DNA from: Rhodoluna lacicola
GTDB lineage: Bacteria; Actinomycetota; Actinomycetes; Actinomycetales; Microbacteriaceae
DNA: 64,000 nt
Assembly (NCBI RefSeq): GCF_000699505.1
Contig: NZ_CP007490.1
Location: forward strand, 620,001-684,000
Direction of reading: 5' to 3'
In this document: positions 63,650 through 64,000 of the stretch, in pieces
Layout of the letters: the number at the start of each line of letters is the position of its first letter
Position numbering within the stretch: position 1 is the first letter of the stretch
Notes under the pieces: generated by a model
Seen by the model: only the letters and a program-made list of their open reading frames with translations
What the model was told of the DNA's origin: nothing
The model's database searches: none
Translations under genes and position numbers: made by a program

Positions 63650-64000
63650 TTAGATGCCTAGAACACCGTCAAAATTCGCTTCTTCAAGTCGTGACTTAAC
63701 ATCAACTAGGAAGCGGCTGGCATCCGCACCATCAACCAAGCGGTGATCGTATGACAGAGCCAAGTAGACCATGCTGCGGATAGAGATGGAATCTTGGCCA
63801 TTCGCGTCAGTGACAACCACCGGGCGCTTGGTGACAACTCCAGTGCCAAGAATCGCTACCTGTGGCAGGAACACTACCGGAGTGTCGAACAAAGCTCCTC
63901 GAGAACCAGTGTTGGTGAGCGTGAATGTTCCTCCGCCGAGCTCATCTGGTTTCAGTTGACTTGCACGAGTGCGTGCCGCTAGGTCTGCAATCTGTTTTGC
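63650..64000 (-). CDS. sucB: 2-oxoacid dehydrogenase E2 acyltransferase, C-terminal end (5' part outside window)
   Basis: The catalytic domain end of a dihydrolipoamide acyltransferase; the frame runs off the window edge. Visible are [57 protein letters not shown] and the active-site [16 protein letters not shown] (His-x3-Asp-Gly). In actinobacteria one such E2 next to lipB-lipA serves the pyruvate and oxoglutarate dehydrogenases; the symbol sucB follows this synteny and could equally be aceF. It needs lipoate from LipB/LipA. Confidence 0.88.
   Translation of the reverse strand, partial: AKQIADLAARTRASQLKPDELGGGTFTLTNTGSRGALFDTPVVFLPQVAILGTGVVTKRPVVVTDANGQDSISIRSMVYLALSYDHRLVDGADASRFLVDVKSRLEEANFDGVLGI

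Overview
The window is a stretch of ordinary chromosome from a small-genome actinobacterium, most likely a member of the Microbacteriaceae (freshwater or marine 'Luna'-type relatives such as Rhodoluna or Aquiluna). The evidence is: base composition close to half GC by eye rather than the high GC of larger actinobacteria; very short intergenic gaps with many 1-4 nt overlaps; and actinobacterial gene blocks (hrcA-dnaJ-rsmE-HIT-phoH-ybeY-era, a PucR-type regulator with fabD-fabH-acpP-fabF, glnA2-glnE-glnA, lipB-lipA-DUF4191, a fused RNase H/phosphatase, polyphosphate glucokinase). GTG and TTG starts are common. The taxon is inferred from gene content; there is no rRNA in the window. No integrase, transposase or phage gene was seen.

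Layout. 1-6.6 kb: end of comEC, holA, an MFS carrier, rpsT, lepA, hemW and a DUF4870 membrane protein. 6.7-13.5 kb: a CIRCE operator followed by hrcA-dnaJ-rsmE-HIT-phoH-ybeY-corC-like-era, apparently one long transcription unit. 13.5-23.7 kb: leuA with a leucine leader peptide, then recO-uppS-glyS-dusB-dgt-dnaG and a 2-hydroxyacid dehydrogenase. 23.8-30 kb: tRNA-Asn, a two-component pair whose key catalytic residues look degenerate, azlC-azlD, def, a DMT-type membrane protein and a glycosyltransferase. 30.0-30.4 kb: a CAT-anticodon tRNA running into a six-copy 62/63-bp tandem array. 30.4-35.1 kb: an amino-acid ABC transporter, then a GNAT-like protein paired with an OSBS/N-acylamino-acid-racemase-like enzyme. 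35.2-43.2 kb (minus): aceE, a FasR-type regulator, fabD, fabH, acpP, fabF and tdk, linking acetyl-CoA supply to fatty acid synthesis. 43.3-49.4 kb: AhpE-type peroxiredoxin, tRNA-Val, an NCS1-type permease with a long N-terminal extension, a NIF3-like protein, a zinc-ribbon protein, RNase H/phosphatase and RNase P RNA. 49.4-54.1 kb (minus): ppgK, map, and the nadE-ridA-panB cofactor operon. 54.1-60.0 kb: nitrogen assimilation (glnA2, glnE, glnA). 60.1-64 kb: RDD protein, DUF4191, lipA, lipB, an unrecognised membrane-anchored protein and the end of an E2 acyltransferase gene that needs the lipoate made by LipA/LipB.

The most notable signals are: (1) the tRNA-abutting tandem array, in which every unit carries a hairpin and a perfect 10-nt complement to the tRNA T-arm; (2) the leuA leader peptide with three consecutive Leu codons in front of alternative hairpins; (3) about a dozen genes with a TAnnnT hexamer placed 6-9 nt before the start codon, which predicts extensive leaderless transcription and includes a very compact divergent pair at map; (4) a two-component pair in which the kinase lacks its phospho-accepting histidine and the receiver lacks its conserved lysine.
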